DNA from: Acinetobacter tandoii DSM 14970 = CIP 107469
GTDB taxonomy: Bacteria > Pseudomonadota > Gammaproteobacteria > Pseudomonadales > Moraxellaceae
Direction: 5' to 3'
DNA length: 64,000 nucleotides
Assembly (NCBI RefSeq): GCF_000400735.1
Contig: NZ_KE007367.1
Location: 747,935-811,934, forward strand
Both the position numbers and the translations under genes were made by a program. This document shows, piece by piece, positions 1 to 8,804 of the stretch. The notes beneath the pieces were generated by a model. The model made no database searches. It was not told where the DNA came from and saw nothing but the letters and a program-made list of their open reading frames with translations. Position 1 is the stretch's first letter. Every line of letters begins with the position of its first letter.

Positions 1-134
1 CCATGAAAATTGAATATGCTATTCGTGCTCCACGCGATGGTGTAATTACTTCGTCCTACTTCCAAGCCGGTGATCAAGTCAAAGCAGGTGATGAGCTGGT
101 GGAATTTCAAGCTTTAGCAGAGGAAGTGGCATGA
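1..134 (+). CDS. Biotin carboxylase/BCCP subunit of an acyl-CoA carboxylase, C-terminal end (partial)
   Basis: Only the last 43 codons are in the window. They form the end of a biotinyl domain: a Met-Lys-Ile at positions 3-11, where the lysine would be the biotin attachment residue, followed by the typical A-P-x-D-G-V-I and G-D-x-V-x-x-G-D-x-L turns. The stop codon TGA shares bases with the ATG of the HMG-CoA lyase gene (ATGA), so the two are translationally coupled. The next gene makes the alpha subunit of methylcrotonoyl-CoA carboxylase (leucine and isovalerate breakdown) the most likely identity. The assignment to that carboxylase rather than another acyl-CoA carboxylase rests on the neighbour only. 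Confidence 0.85.
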   Translation, partial: MKIEYAIRAPRDGVITSSYFQAGDQVKAGDELVEFQALAEEVA

Positions 135-1033
135 CTGAATTTGTAAAAATTGTAGAGGTCGGTCCGCGGGACGGACTGCAAAATGAGAAAACACCACTCA
201 CACTTCAAGACCGTAAACAACTGATTTTGGATTTAATGCAAACGGGGCTTAAAGCTATTGAAGTAGGTTCTTGTGTGTCTCCGAAGTGGGTGCCACAAAT
301 GGCATCCAGTGATGAACTCTATGCTGAATTGCCCAAGGACCCGAATGTTCAATTCAGTTTGCTCACGCCAAATATGAAAGGTTTTGAATCTGCTTTGGCT
401 GTCGGATGTAAAGAGGTTGCGGTTTTTACCGCAGCTTCTGAAAGCTTTACGCAAAAGAACATCAATTGTTCAATTAATGAAAGCTTTGAAAAATTTGCCG
501 ACATCCTAAAAGCAGCCAAAGAACATGACATTAAAGTTCGTGGCTATGTGTCTTGCGTGGTCGATTGCCCCTATGAAGGTGCGATTGATCCGAAACAAGT
601 CAGCAAAGTCGTGACTCGTTTATTTGATATGGGCTGTTATGAAGTCTCTTTGGGTGAAACCATTGGTACAGCAACCCCCAACCGTGTCAAAAAGATGTGG
701 GAAGCTTGCTTAAGCGAATTAGATGCTCAATTCATGGCAGGACATTTCCACAACACCTATGGCATGGCAATAGCCAATATTTACCAGTCTCTTGAACAAG
801 GCATTCGGATTTTTGATTCTTCTATTGCGGGTTTAGGTGGCTGTCCTTATGCCAAAGGTGCTTCAGGCAATGTCAGTACCGAAGATTTATTGTATTTACT
901 CAATGGCATGGGCTTTGAAACAGGGATTCATGTTGAAGCATTGATGCAAGCCAGTCAAAACATTAGTCAACGTTTAGACCGAAAAAATCCCTCGAACTAT
1001 GCCAATGCATATTTACAAACGCGTTGTGCTTGA
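131..1033 (+). CDS. mvaB: Hydroxymethylglutaryl-CoA lyase
   Basis: Cytosolic enzyme that splits 3-hydroxy-3-methylglutaryl-CoA into acetyl-CoA and acetoacetate, the last step of leucine catabolism. The 300-residue length is normal for bacterial HMG-CoA lyases. The N-terminal V-E-V-G-P-R-D-G-L-Q-N-E motif (residues 8-19) carries the catalytic Arg/Asp pair, H-F-H-N-T-Y-G near residue 205 gives the metal-binding histidines, and G-L-G-G-C-P-Y-A near residue 238 holds the catalytic cysteine of the flexible loop. It overlaps the preceding carboxylase stop by four bases and is followed at once by a terminator, so it is the last gene of the operon. Confidence 0.95.
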   Translation: MTEFVKIVEVGPRDGLQNEKTPLTLQDRKQLILDLMQTGLKAIEVGSCVSPKWVPQMASSDELYAELPKDPNVQFSLLTPNMKGFESALAVGCKEVAVFTAASESFTQKNINCSINESFEKFADILKAAKEHDIKVRGYVSCVVDCPYEGAIDPKQVSKVVTRLFDMGCYEVSLGETIGTATPNRVKKMWEACLSELDAQFMAGHFHNTYGMAIANIYQSLEQGIRIFDSSIAGLGGCPYAKGASGNVSTEDLLYLLNGMGFETGIHVEALMQASQNISQRLDRKNPSNYANAYLQTRCA

Positions 1034-1051
1034 ACTGGAACTGCGACTAAA

Positions 1052-1080
1052 AAATCAGCCACTCAATGAGCGGCTGATTT
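1052..1080. terminator. Bidirectional terminator between mvaB and cysK
   Basis: Nine-bp arms (AAATCAGCC / GGCTGATTT) flank an 11-base loop. A run of A on the left gives a U-tract on the minus strand for cysK. On the plus strand the hairpin sits about 20 bases after the mvaB stop. Confidence 0.75.
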
Positions 1081-1104
1081 ACATTTCATACTAATCAAAC
1101 CAAC

Positions 1105-2103
1105 TTAATCAGCCGAAATATCTTCAAACAGAACTGAAGATAAATAGCGTTCACCACTATCAGGTAAAATCACCACAATGTTCTTGCCTGCATTTTCAGG
1201 ACGAGCTGCCAACTGTGCTGCCGCTGCCATCGCTGCACCGCTAGAAATTCCCACTAAAATTCCTTCTTGAGTCGCAGTTTTACGTGCCCAATCAATTGCA
1301 TCTTGGCTAGTAATTGCTACAACTTCATCGACTAAATCGAGGTCCAAATTCTTTGGAATGAAGTTTGCCCCAATCCCTTGAATTTTGTGCGGTGCAGGAG
1401 TAATTGCTTCACCACGCTTAGTTTGTCCAATAATTGCAGATTCAGCAGGCTCTACAGCAACTGAGTAAATTGGCTGGTTTTTCACTTTTTCAAAGAAACG
1501 TGAAATCCCTGAAATGGTACCACCTGTACCCACACCTGCCACTAAAATATCGACCTGACCATTGGTCGCTGCCCAAATTTCAGGACCTGTTGTATCTTCA
1601 TGAATTTGTGGATTGGCTGGATTTTCAAATTGTTGTGGCAGGAAATAATGTTCAGGTTGTTCAGTCACTAAACGTACCGCTTCATCAACAGCACCTTTCA
1701 TTCCTTTAGCTGGTTCAGTCAACACTAAGTTTGCACCTAATGCTTTTAACACTTTACGACGTTCAATACTCATGCTTGCAGGCATGGTTAAAGTAATATC
1801 ATAGCCTTTTGCCGCTGCAACAAACGCTAAAGCAATTCCTGTATTACCACTGGTCGGTTCTACAATATGCATACCTGCTTTTAACACACCACGTTTTTCT
1901 GCATCTGCAATCAGTGCCGCCCCAATACGACATTTCACTGAAAAAGCAGGGTTTCGGCTTTCAACTTTGGCAAATACATTTGAACCACCTGAAATGACAC
2001 GATTAATGCGAACCATTGGTGTGTTACCAATTGCTTCAGCATTATTGCTATAAACCGCGATACCTAAATTATTTGGTGTTGGAAAGGCTGAATCAGTACT
2101 CAT
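1105..2103 (-). CDS. cysK: Cysteine synthase A (O-acetylserine sulfhydrylase)
   Basis: PLP enzyme that makes cysteine from O-acetylserine and sulfide in the cytosol. The 332-residue fold-type II protein shows the lysine motif N-P-A-F-S-V-K-C-R (Lys near residue 57 binds PLP), the substrate loop T-S-G-N-T-G (about 84-89) and the phosphate-binding G-T-G-G-T-I-S-G. The family usually reads N-P-S-x-S-V-K-D-R, so the Ala-Phe and Cys substitutions around the lysine are slightly unusual. It is a single gene with its own terminator. A CysM-type synthase is possible but less likely from the length. Confidence 0.92.
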   Translation of the reverse strand: MSTDSAFPTPNNLGIAVYSNNAEAIGNTPMVRINRVISGGSNVFAKVESRNPAFSVKCRIGAALIADAEKRGVLKAGMHIVEPTSGNTGIALAFVAAAKGYDITLTMPASMSIERRKVLKALGANLVLTEPAKGMKGAVDEAVRLVTEQPEHYFLPQQFENPANPQIHEDTTGPEIWAATNGQVDILVAGVGTGGTISGISRFFEKVKNQPIYSVAVEPAESAIIGQTKRGEAITPAPHKIQGIGANFIPKNLDLDLVDEVVAITSQDAIDWARKTATQEGILVGISSGAAMAAAAQLAARPENAGKNIVVILPDSGERYLSSVLFEDISAD

Positions 2104-2259
2104 GTTATATCCCTAAGTTTATTGACTATTTATAACTGAATCATGATACAACCAATTTTGCTGAAATACAGATGGCGCTGAGCATTTTCTGTAGATTTCG
2201 TTTTAAAAACCTTCTTTGTGAAGATCTTGATTTCGGCATTTCCCTATGCCGTTTACAGT

Positions 2260-3135
2260 TTAGACTTCTAAAACTGTTTGGTTCCATTGTTCAAGTACGG
2301 AAACTGCTGCTGTAAAATCCATCTGCTCGGCTTGTGCTTTAGGAATTTCCTTAAACAGCGCTTGAATACTTTCAAAAATCGGCACGTTTGAATCCTGCTG
2401 TTGCGCTAAATCCAAGCCAATACTAATATCTTTTTGCAGTAAATTTAGGGCAAAGGTTTTAGGGAAACTACGGTTCAATACCTTTTGCGCCATGATGGAA
2501 TCAGACACTGTACTTTTACCACTTGAATGATTAATACAGTTTAAGGCAGCCTTAACATCAACCAGTTGCTGCTTCAGAATAGTTAACCCCTCCGCCAAAG
2601 CCCACAAATGGGTTGCCATCAGTACATTATTCACGGCTTTCACCGCAAAGCCTGAACCGCTACAGCCGACATATTCAACCAAGCCAGCAAATGCAGAAAT
2701 GATCGGTAAAGCACGCTGATAAGCTTGTTTATTTCCACCCAACATCACGGTTAAGGTTCCCCGTTCCGCACCAATCGTTTGACCAGACACAGGTGCATCT
2801 AGATAGGCAACCTGATTTTGCCCAAGCTGCTGAGATAACTTGCGTGCTGAATCTGGCACACCACTGGTACAGTCAATCCAAATACTGCCTGCTTTTGGCG
2901 GATATTGTGCAATTAACTGTTCGACATCCGCACTGGTCGGCAAGCAGGAAAATATAAAATCGGCTTGCACGGCTTGTTCCAAATTCACAGCCTGTGTACC
3001 AAACTGCTGTGCATGTAGCTCGGCTTTTTCAGTTGTACGGTTCCAGACATACACGGGTAAACCCAGTTTTGGCAGATGGGAAGCCATATGCCAACCCATC
3101 GCACCTAATCCAATAAAAGCAATACTTTGACTCAA
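2260..3135 (-). CDS. 3-hydroxyisobutyrate-dehydrogenase family NAD(P)-dependent reductase, last gene of the rut operon
   Basis: A beta-hydroxyacid dehydrogenase of 291 residues. It has an N-terminal Rossmann motif G-L-G-A-M-G (residues 9-14), the substrate-binding D-A-P-V-S-G followed by G-T-L-T-V-M-L-G-G, and the catalytic lysine in G-S-G-F-A-V-K-A-V-N-N. I chose the TTG start at 3135: it has a GGAGAG ribosome site just upstream and gives the usual family N-terminus, while the longer reading would run back into the permease gene. It starts 22 bases after the rutG stop. By position it would reduce malonic semialdehyde to 3-hydroxypropionate, the job of RutE or YdfG elsewhere. That role is inferred from context. 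Confidence 0.85.
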   Translation of the reverse strand: MSQSIAFIGLGAMGWHMASHLPKLGLPVYVWNRTTEKAELHAQQFGTQAVNLEQAVQADFIFSCLPTSADVEQLIAQYPPKAGSIWIDCTSGVPDSARKLSQQLGQNQVAYLDAPVSGQTIGAERGTLTVMLGGNKQAYQRALPIISAFAGLVEYVGCSGSGFAVKAVNNVLMATHLWALAEGLTILKQQLVDVKAALNCINHSSGKSTVSDSIMAQKVLNRSFPKTFALNLLQKDISIGLDLAQQQDSNVPIFESIQALFKEIPKAQAEQMDFTAAVSVLEQWNQTVLEV

Positions 3136-3157
3136 TTTCTCTCTCCAATCAGGCTCA

Positions 3158-4516
3158 TTAAGAACCTTGTGCAACACTGCTGTTCGCTTGGCTTTCCACA
3201 CTTTGAACTTTTGCTACAGTCTCTTCACCACGGTTTAAAAATAGGTTAAGTAGAATTGCTGCCAGTGTTGCGGTACCAATACCACCCAAGTCAAATGATC
3301 CAATGTGTAAACTGAAGTTTCCTGCACCCATAATTAAACTTACGGCTGCAATAATTAAGGTGCTGTTTTGGGTAAAATCAACTTTGTTATCGACCCAGAT
3401 TTTTGCTCCAGCGACGGTAATTAAGCCAAATACAACGATAGATGCCCCGCCTAAAAGTGCGACGGGAATGGTACTGATCACCGCACCAAACTTTGGTGAT
3501 AAGCCAAGTAAAATGGCGAAGATCCCTGCGACTACAAAAATGGTGGTTGAATACACTTTAGTGACGGCCATTACGCCAATGTTTTCTGCATAGGTGGTCA
3601 TGCCTGTACCACCAACCGAAGCGGATAAAGAGGTACACACACCATCTGCGAAAAATGCACGCCCCATATACGGCGACAGGTTTTTTCCCGTCATGGCTGA
3701 AACAGCTTTGAAATGTCCCAAGTTTTCCGCCACTAAAATAATCGCGACAGGTGCAATCAGTAACATAGCATTTGCGTTAAAGACGGGTGCATGGAACGTC
3801 GGTAATCCAAACCATGCAGCATGGCCAATAATTGAGAAATCAATCGGTTTACCCCAACCCATGACATTCGCAAGCAAGAAGTACACAAAATAAGCAGAAC
3901 ACAGCCCAATCAGTAACAACAACCGACGCACCATGCCACGAGTAAACACAGCAACAGCACTAATACAGACAATGGTAATCACCGCCATCCACGTGTCAAA
4001 TGTATTGGTAGATACACTTTTAATGGTAATGGGTGCAAGGTTTAAACCAATGATCATCACAATCGCACCTGTGACAATCGGTGGCATCAACTTTTCGATC
4101 CAACTTGTTCCCGTCTTCATCACCACAAGACCAATACCGGCATACACCAGGCCACAAGCAATTGTTCCCCCAAGGGCCAAAGCGATGTTCGGATTCGAGC
4201 CTGCACCTGCGTAACCTGTTGCTGCTGCAACTGCCCCAATAAAGGCGAAACTGGAGCCCAAATAACTTGGCATACGACCGCCCGTCATCAGGAAGAATAA
4301 AATCGTGCCTATCCCTGTAATGAAGATAGTTAAGTTGGGATCAAAACCCATCAGCAACGGTGCCAACACCGTTGCTCCAAACATGGCAAAAGCATGTTGT
4401 AAGCCTAGAATGATACTGCGACCGACAGGTAAATATTCATCAATTTGAACAGGTGTTGTATCTAAATCGCCTTGGTAAGGCTTAAATTTTGGAAACCACG
4501 ATTGTTTTTCTTGCAT
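3158..4516 (-). CDS. rutG: Uracil permease RutG (NCS2 family)
   Basis: Inner-membrane nucleobase transporter of 452 residues with the long runs of hydrophobic helices typical of the uracil/xanthine permease family, including the N-terminal G-L-Q-H-A-F-A-M-F-G motif and the central A-E-N-L-G-H segment. The start at 4516 is preferred over an in-frame ATG 39 bases upstream because AAGGAGGGG lies right in front of it. It follows rutF and precedes the dehydrogenase gene with short spacers, so it belongs to the same transcript. It imports uracil for the RutA pathway. Confidence 0.93.
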   Translation of the reverse strand: MQEKQSWFPKFKPYQGDLDTTPVQIDEYLPVGRSIILGLQHAFAMFGATVLAPLLMGFDPNLTIFITGIGTILFFLMTGGRMPSYLGSSFAFIGAVAAATGYAGAGSNPNIALALGGTIACGLVYAGIGLVVMKTGTSWIEKLMPPIVTGAIVMIIGLNLAPITIKSVSTNTFDTWMAVITIVCISAVAVFTRGMVRRLLLLIGLCSAYFVYFLLANVMGWGKPIDFSIIGHAAWFGLPTFHAPVFNANAMLLIAPVAIILVAENLGHFKAVSAMTGKNLSPYMGRAFFADGVCTSLSASVGGTGMTTYAENIGVMAVTKVYSTTIFVVAGIFAILLGLSPKFGAVISTIPVALLGGASIVVFGLITVAGAKIWVDNKVDFTQNSTLIIAAVSLIMGAGNFSLHIGSFDLGGIGTATLAAILLNLFLNRGEETVAKVQSVESQANSSVAQGS

Positions 4517-4548
4517 GGGTTTCCCCTCCTTCTTATAGGGTTTGTTCT

Positions 4549-5115
4549 TTAGCACATACGGTGTGGTTCACAATAAGCACGGTTAAAATACATCAACGCA
4601 TTTAAGCCCTGATTGTGTTGAATTGCTTTGACCTGACAGAACAAAACATCATGACTCCCCACACTCATGCTTTGTACAATTTCACAGTCAAAACTAATCA
4701 AGGCATCCTGTAAAACAGGCGCCTGAGTAGCCAACGTTTCCCACTGACCCGCAGCAAAGCGTTCAGGCATTGGCGTTTTGCCACCAAAAACATTGGAAAG
4801 TGTCATTTGATGTGAAGCTAAGGTATTCACACATAACACTTTATTGGTCTTAAAAGTCTCAAATACAGATGCAGAACGATTGAGGCACACCAATAAGGTC
4901 GGTGGTGTATCAGTCACACTACATACGGCAGATGCGGTAAAACCTGCGACACCTGCGGGTCCAGAAGTAGTAATCACATTCACTGCTGCCCCCAGATTTG
5001 ACATGCCTTCGCGGAATGCTTTCTGATCGACTTCAATATGCGTAGTTTTTTGCGTGTTATAGAGTTTTTCTAAACATTCTTCTTTGATTAAACTTTTGAG
5101 TAATTCTGCATTCAT
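4549..5115 (-). CDS. rutF: NADH-dependent flavin reductase RutF
   Basis: Flavin reductase of 188 residues that would supply reduced FMN to the monooxygenase RutA. The flavin-reductase-like split barrel begins near residue 35 ([17 protein letters not shown]) and includes [20 protein letters not shown], the usual FMN-binding stretch. The C-terminus ends in a Y-F-N-R-A-Y-C-E-P motif near the family end. It lies between rutC and rutG in the operon. The order here is A-B-C-F-G, without rutD and rutE between C and F as in Escherichia coli. Confidence 0.92.
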   Translation of the reverse strand: MNAELLKSLIKEECLEKLYNTQKTTHIEVDQKAFREGMSNLGAAVNVITTSGPAGVAGFTASAVCSVTDTPPTLLVCLNRSASVFETFKTNKVLCVNTLASHQMTLSNVFGGKTPMPERFAAGQWETLATQAPVLQDALISFDCEIVQSMSVGSHDVLFCQVKAIQHNQGLNALMYFNRAYCEPHRMC

Positions 5116-5150
5116 GTTCGTTCTCCTGTAGGGGCTGATCTCGCTACTAC

Positions 5151-5540
5151 CTAAGCAGTAGCGACATGGGCAACACTGGCTATTTCAACGAGGGCATCAG
5201 GCTTCACCAAACCAACCTGAATGCAGTAACGTGCAGGCTTATCCCCTGGGAAATACTCGGCATAGACTTGATTAATCGCCGCATAATCTGCCCAATCTTT
5301 GACAAAAATATGGTTAAAGGTCACATCATCCATACTTCCACCTGCTTCTTTCAATACTGATTGAATGGTTTCTAAAATATGTCGTGCTTGAGCAGCCGCA
5401 TCTCCAACATGAACTACATTGTTATTTTCATCAAAAGCCAATGTGCCTGAGACATACACAATATTGTCTGCCTTGGTGGCTGGGACATAGGGTGCTAAAG
5501 GTTTTGAGGTTCCTGCTGGAATAATGACTTGTTTAGGCAT
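5151..5540 (-). CDS. rutC: RidA-family aminoacrylate deaminase RutC
   Basis: A 129-residue YjgF/YER057c/UK114-family protein. The pattern [13 protein letters not shown] at the start, Y-V-S-G-T-L-A-F near residue 30 and the terminal [10 protein letters not shown] are typical, and the arginine of P-A-R-Y-C-I-Q-V is the conserved substrate-binding residue. In the Rut pathway this protein converts or detoxifies aminoacrylate. It lies 15 bases downstream of rutB and upstream of rutF on the same strand. Confidence 0.93.
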   Translation of the reverse strand: MPKQVIIPAGTSKPLAPYVPATKADNIVYVSGTLAFDENNNVVHVGDAAAQARHILETIQSVLKEAGGSMDDVTFNHIFVKDWADYAAINQVYAEYFPGDKPARYCIQVGLVKPDALVEIASVAHVATA

Positions 5541-5555
5541 GTTGATCGCTCCGTA

Positions 5556-6311
5556 TTAGGCAGATTTTGCAAGTTGGTCGGTATTAGGAACAAAGGTATC
5601 GATAAAACTTTGTGTATCTGACACCCAGCCAAAGAAGGTTTTAATGTTGTAGAGACTCGCCGCTTGCATTTCTGCTGGACCCGCCTGATAACAGGCATCT
5701 TTTAATGCCACCCCGAAGTACTCGAGGAAAAAGCCATCTCTTAAGGTCGATTCCACGCAAACATTGGTCGCAATACCCACGAAAACCAAATTACGGATAC
5801 CACGGGCGCGTAACATGCTGTCCAATGCGGTATTGAAGAAACCGCTGTAACGAGGTTTTTCAATGACAAGGTCTTGCGCTAAGGGTTGTAATTCATCGAT
5901 CAGTTCAAAATCCCAACCGCCTTTTGCCAGTAATTTTCCTTGAAGTTCAGGCTGCTTACGCATAGTTTTGAGCGCATTAGATTTATGAAAATTTGGTGAA
6001 CCGCGCCCTCCAGCTTCTACATATTGATCATCCCAGCCGTTTTTAAAGTAAATCACTTGAATATTGGCTGCATGTGCCGCTTCGACCGCCTTTTTAATGT
6101 TCTGTACTACAGGTTGGGTCGCAGAAACATCAAAACCTGCCAAATCCAAATAGCCACCCATGGAGGTATAGGCATTTTGCATATCAATCACAATTAACGC
6201 CGTTTGCTCAGGTGCAAACTGAATATTTTCTGGTTCTGCTTTTAAGGTTTTGCCTTGCCCCGTAGCTTCGGTAAAATCACTGATGACTGTATGTGTATTG
6301 ACTTGGCTCAT
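5556..6311 (-). CDS. rutB: Ureidoacrylate amidohydrolase RutB
   Basis: Isochorismatase-fold amidohydrolase of 251 residues that cleaves ureidoacrylate from uracil ring opening. The catalytic triad is visible: Asp in [11 protein letters not shown], Lys in I-E-K-P-R-Y-S-G-F and Cys in [11 protein letters not shown] start it at 6311 because this ATG overlaps the rutA stop (ATGA) and gives the usual N-terminus. A longer in-frame reading would lie inside rutA. Translational coupling to rutA is likely. Confidence 0.93.
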   Translation of the reverse strand: MSQVNTHTVISDFTEATGQGKTLKAEPENIQFAPEQTALIVIDMQNAYTSMGGYLDLAGFDVSATQPVVQNIKKAVEAAHAANIQVIYFKNGWDDQYVEAGGRGSPNFHKSNALKTMRKQPELQGKLLAKGGWDFELIDELQPLAQDLVIEKPRYSGFFNTALDSMLRARGIRNLVFVGIATNVCVESTLRDGFFLEYFGVALKDACYQAGPAEMQAASLYNIKTFFGWVSDTQSFIDTFVPNTDQLAKSA

Positions 6312-7426
6312 GCTGATTTCTCCAAAACTGTGATAGGTGCTTGTTCCGCCAGATCCATCACAACGTGTTGACGGCATTGCATAAGCGGTTGAATTTTTTG
6401 ACCAAAATCTTCGACGCCCTGAACGAAATCATCAAAAGTTAATAAAATGCCTTCTGTACCTTTAATTTCGCCAATTTCATCCAACATTGCTGCGACTTTT
6501 TCATAAGAACCGACCAAGGTGCCCATGTTGATATTGACGGGAGATACGCTCGATGCCATTTGGCGAATATTGGTATCGGTTCCTGAAGTGGTGTCTTTGC
6601 CGCCTTGATTCATCAGCCAGTTAATTGCTTCCATATCTGCACCATCGTTATAGCTTTGCCATTTCGCCAATGCTTCTTCATCAGTTTCAGCAGCAATCAC
6701 CATAAACAACACATAAGTTTGAACATCACGTCCTGTTTTATCAGTATGTGCTTTTAGGCGATCATTGATTTCTGCATAAGCGGTTGGTGTGTTTAAACCT
6801 TTACCAAAGACAAAGTTGTAATCTGCATATTGCGCAGAAAATGCGAGTCCAGTATCAGATTGACCTGCACAGATAATTTTCATATCCGCTTGTGGAGTTG
6901 GGCTGACACGACAATCTTGCATTTCAAAATGTTCACCTTTGAAATCTGACTTACCTGTAGCCCACAGTTCCCGAAGAACTTGGACATATTCAGATAAATA
7001 GTCATAGCGCTTACCAAAATACTCATCACCTGGCCACATACCCATTTGTGTATATTCAGGCGCTTGCCATCCAGTCACTACATTTAAGCCAAAACGACCA
7101 TTTGAAATGGAGTCAATAGTCGAGGCCATACGCGCAACAATTGCAGGTGGCATCACCAAAGTTGCTGCGGTTGCATAAATTTTAATTTTGCTGGTAACTG
7201 CAGCTAAGCCTGCCATAAGTGTGAACGTTTCTAAGTTGTGATCCCAAAATTCAGTTTTGCCACCAAAGCCACGCAGTTTGATCATGGACAACGCAAAATC
7301 GAAACCATAATGCTCAGCACGTTGTACAATTTTTTTGTTGAGTTCAAAGCTCGGCATGTACTGTGGCGCATTTTCAGAAAGTAACCAGCCGTTGTTCCCG
7401 ATTGGGCAAAAAACACCTATTTTCAT
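6308..7426 (-). CDS. rutA: Pyrimidine monooxygenase RutA
   Basis: FMN-dependent, luciferase-family monooxygenase of 372 residues that opens the uracil ring between N3 and C4. The N-terminal [12 protein letters not shown] and the segment [11 protein letters not shown] are characteristic of RutA, and the length matches. It is the first gene of a leftward operon rutA-rutB-rutC-rutF-rutG-dehydrogenase. The 260 bases in front of it carry two operator-like palindromes (see separate entry) and a terminator that isolates it from rutD. Confidence 0.95.
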   Translation of the reverse strand: MKIGVFCPIGNNGWLLSENAPQYMPSFELNKKIVQRAEHYGFDFALSMIKLRGFGGKTEFWDHNLETFTLMAGLAAVTSKIKIYATAATLVMPPAIVARMASTIDSISNGRFGLNVVTGWQAPEYTQMGMWPGDEYFGKRYDYLSEYVQVLRELWATGKSDFKGEHFEMQDCRVSPTPQADMKIICAGQSDTGLAFSAQYADYNFVFGKGLNTPTAYAEINDRLKAHTDKTGRDVQTYVLFMVIAAETDEEALAKWQSYNDGADMEAINWLMNQGGKDTTSGTDTNIRQMASSVSPVNINMGTLVGSYEKVAAMLDEIGEIKGTEGILLTFDDFVQGVEDFGQKIQPLMQCRQHVVMDLAEQAPITVLEKSA

Positions 7427-7586
7427 GTGTTACATCCTCATTCAATTATGAAATTTCTCAAAACCTATACCCTGTTATTCTTTGGGATATAAATTTTTAT
7501 ATTCTTGATTTTGTGATTGCATGGAGTGTGCCAACTTTTTAAATTCATTTAATATCAACAATTTGAAACCATTAATAATTTTATGT

Positions 7587-7678
7587 ATTTTACCAATGGG
7601 TAAAATCACTATTTTTTTCATGCACTTTTTTTGTGATTCATGATCTAAATTCGTGCACTTTTTTGACCAAATGGAAAA
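7587..7678. promoter_or_regulatory. Two operator-like palindromes upstream of rutA
   Basis: At 7587-7606 there is a perfect inverted repeat, ATTTTACC then AATG then GGTAAAAT. At 7663-7678 the sequence TTGACCAAATGGAAAA matches the published E. coli RutR operator pattern (TTGACCAnnTGGTCAA) at 12 of 14 defined positions. A direct repeat TGCACTTTTTT occurs at about 7620 and 7655. No TetR or GntR regulator gene is next to the operon in this window, so the cognate protein is unknown. Confidence 0.5.
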
Positions 7679-7690
7679 ATAATCACAATA

Positions 7691-7721
7691 AAAAAGGCAC
7701 TGAGCTAAGCAGTGCCTTTTT
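7691..7721. terminator. Terminator between rutD and rutA
   Basis: Arms AAAAAGGCACTG and CAGTGCCTTTTT surround a seven-base loop. The hairpin is symmetric with A and T tracts and so can work in either direction. It lies downstream of rutD on the minus strand and separates it from the rutA promoter region. Confidence 0.8.
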
Positions 7722-7767
7722 GAATTTTTATATCAACCTATAGAATGCTAGAGATGAACCTCGGTTG

Positions 7768-8583
7768 TTAACTTGCAGCTAATTTTTCAGCAGATTTCTT
7801 CACCAATTTTTCTAATAACAATTGATTGAATATTTCAGGTTGTGTAACCGTTACCGCATGCGCACCCTGCGGCAGCACATCTAATTCAGCATATGGAAAT
7901 AGCTGTTTTAATTGATAACTTTGTTGATACGGCACCAGAAAATCATCTTCAGTCGCGATTAAATACAGTGGAATTTTATTTAAACTTGAAATCGTTTCAG
8001 CCTCCAGTTCATAACGCATTAAAGCTTTAAGTCGGGTGAAGACATTAATTAAAGGAGGAAATTGTTCAATCTGCTTATTTTCCTGAATTTCTAGATCTGA
8101 AATATGTGCCGAAATCCATGCTGGCGGATATAAGAACAATGCTTGCGCTCGGACATACGCTTCGACACCTACATACTGTAATAATGCGATTCGTGTACTA
8201 AAGCACTTGTGTGTATGCGCATCTAACTGTTGCCAGCCATTGATAACCGTGAGTGACAACATAGTTTTTTCAGATTTTTCGAGTAAAACGGCCAATTCCG
8301 CCCCAATAAAACCACCCAACGCATGCCCAACAAAATGGAATTCTTGAATATTCAATATAGATAATAAATCCATGACCTGTTTGGCTAAGTCAGTCATACT
8401 GTAGTTTTCATCAAGGATCGCTGCATTTTTATGGCAACCTTCTTGGTCATAAATCACCACATGAAAATTTTGTTGTAATGCTTTTATTTGCGGTGTCCAA
8501 AACTGTCCATGTCCACCCAAACCCGCCGATAAAATGATATATTCAGCGGATATTTTTTGTGATGGAAAAACCTGATAATGCAT
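7768..8583 (-). CDS. rutD: RutD-type alpha/beta hydrolase (aminoacrylate/carbamate step of uracil breakdown)
   Basis: Alpha/beta hydrolase of 271 residues with close overall likeness to E. coli RutD: S-A-G-L-G-G-H-G-Q-F-W near the start, V-I-N-G-W-Q-Q-L-D-A-H-T in the middle, F-L-Y-P-P-A-W and the final G-A-H-A-V-T-V-T. The nucleophile elbow reads V-G-H-A-L-G-G, alanine instead of serine; E. coli RutD also has Ala there, so this is a family trait and not decay. It is transcribed alone, upstream of rutA and ended by a terminator, unlike the compact E. coli operon. Confidence 0.9.
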   Translation of the reverse strand: MHYQVFPSQKISAEYIILSAGLGGHGQFWTPQIKALQQNFHVVIYDQEGCHKNAAILDENYSMTDLAKQVMDLLSILNIQEFHFVGHALGGFIGAELAVLLEKSEKTMLSLTVINGWQQLDAHTHKCFSTRIALLQYVGVEAYVRAQALFLYPPAWISAHISDLEIQENKQIEQFPPLINVFTRLKALMRYELEAETISSLNKIPLYLIATEDDFLVPYQQSYQLKQLFPYAELDVLPQGAHAVTVTQPEIFNQLLLEKLVKKSAEKLAAS

Positions 8584-8804
8584 AATAATTGACCTCTAAG
8601 AAAAATGTATTTCCTAGCGTTCAGCAAAAAACATGCCCATTTACTTTTTTTCAATAATTCAAACAACGTTTTGATCTTTATTGTCGTATTTTCTAAAGAT
8701 ACGATCTGTTACATGCTTTATGTTCTATTTAGCATCAAAAGCATTTGTATTCTTAGACAAGATTGAACAAAATAATCTCCGAAACATGGTTCATAGGAAT
8801 AACA

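Noticed and set aside
3303..4214. Series of plus-strand frames opposite rutG
   Set aside because: Antisense shadows of a membrane protein gene; compositions are typical of reverse-complement hydrophobic coding sequence.
8484..8666. Minus-strand frame overlapping the start of rutD
   Set aside because: Lies out of frame over the well-supported rutD start and has no independent support.
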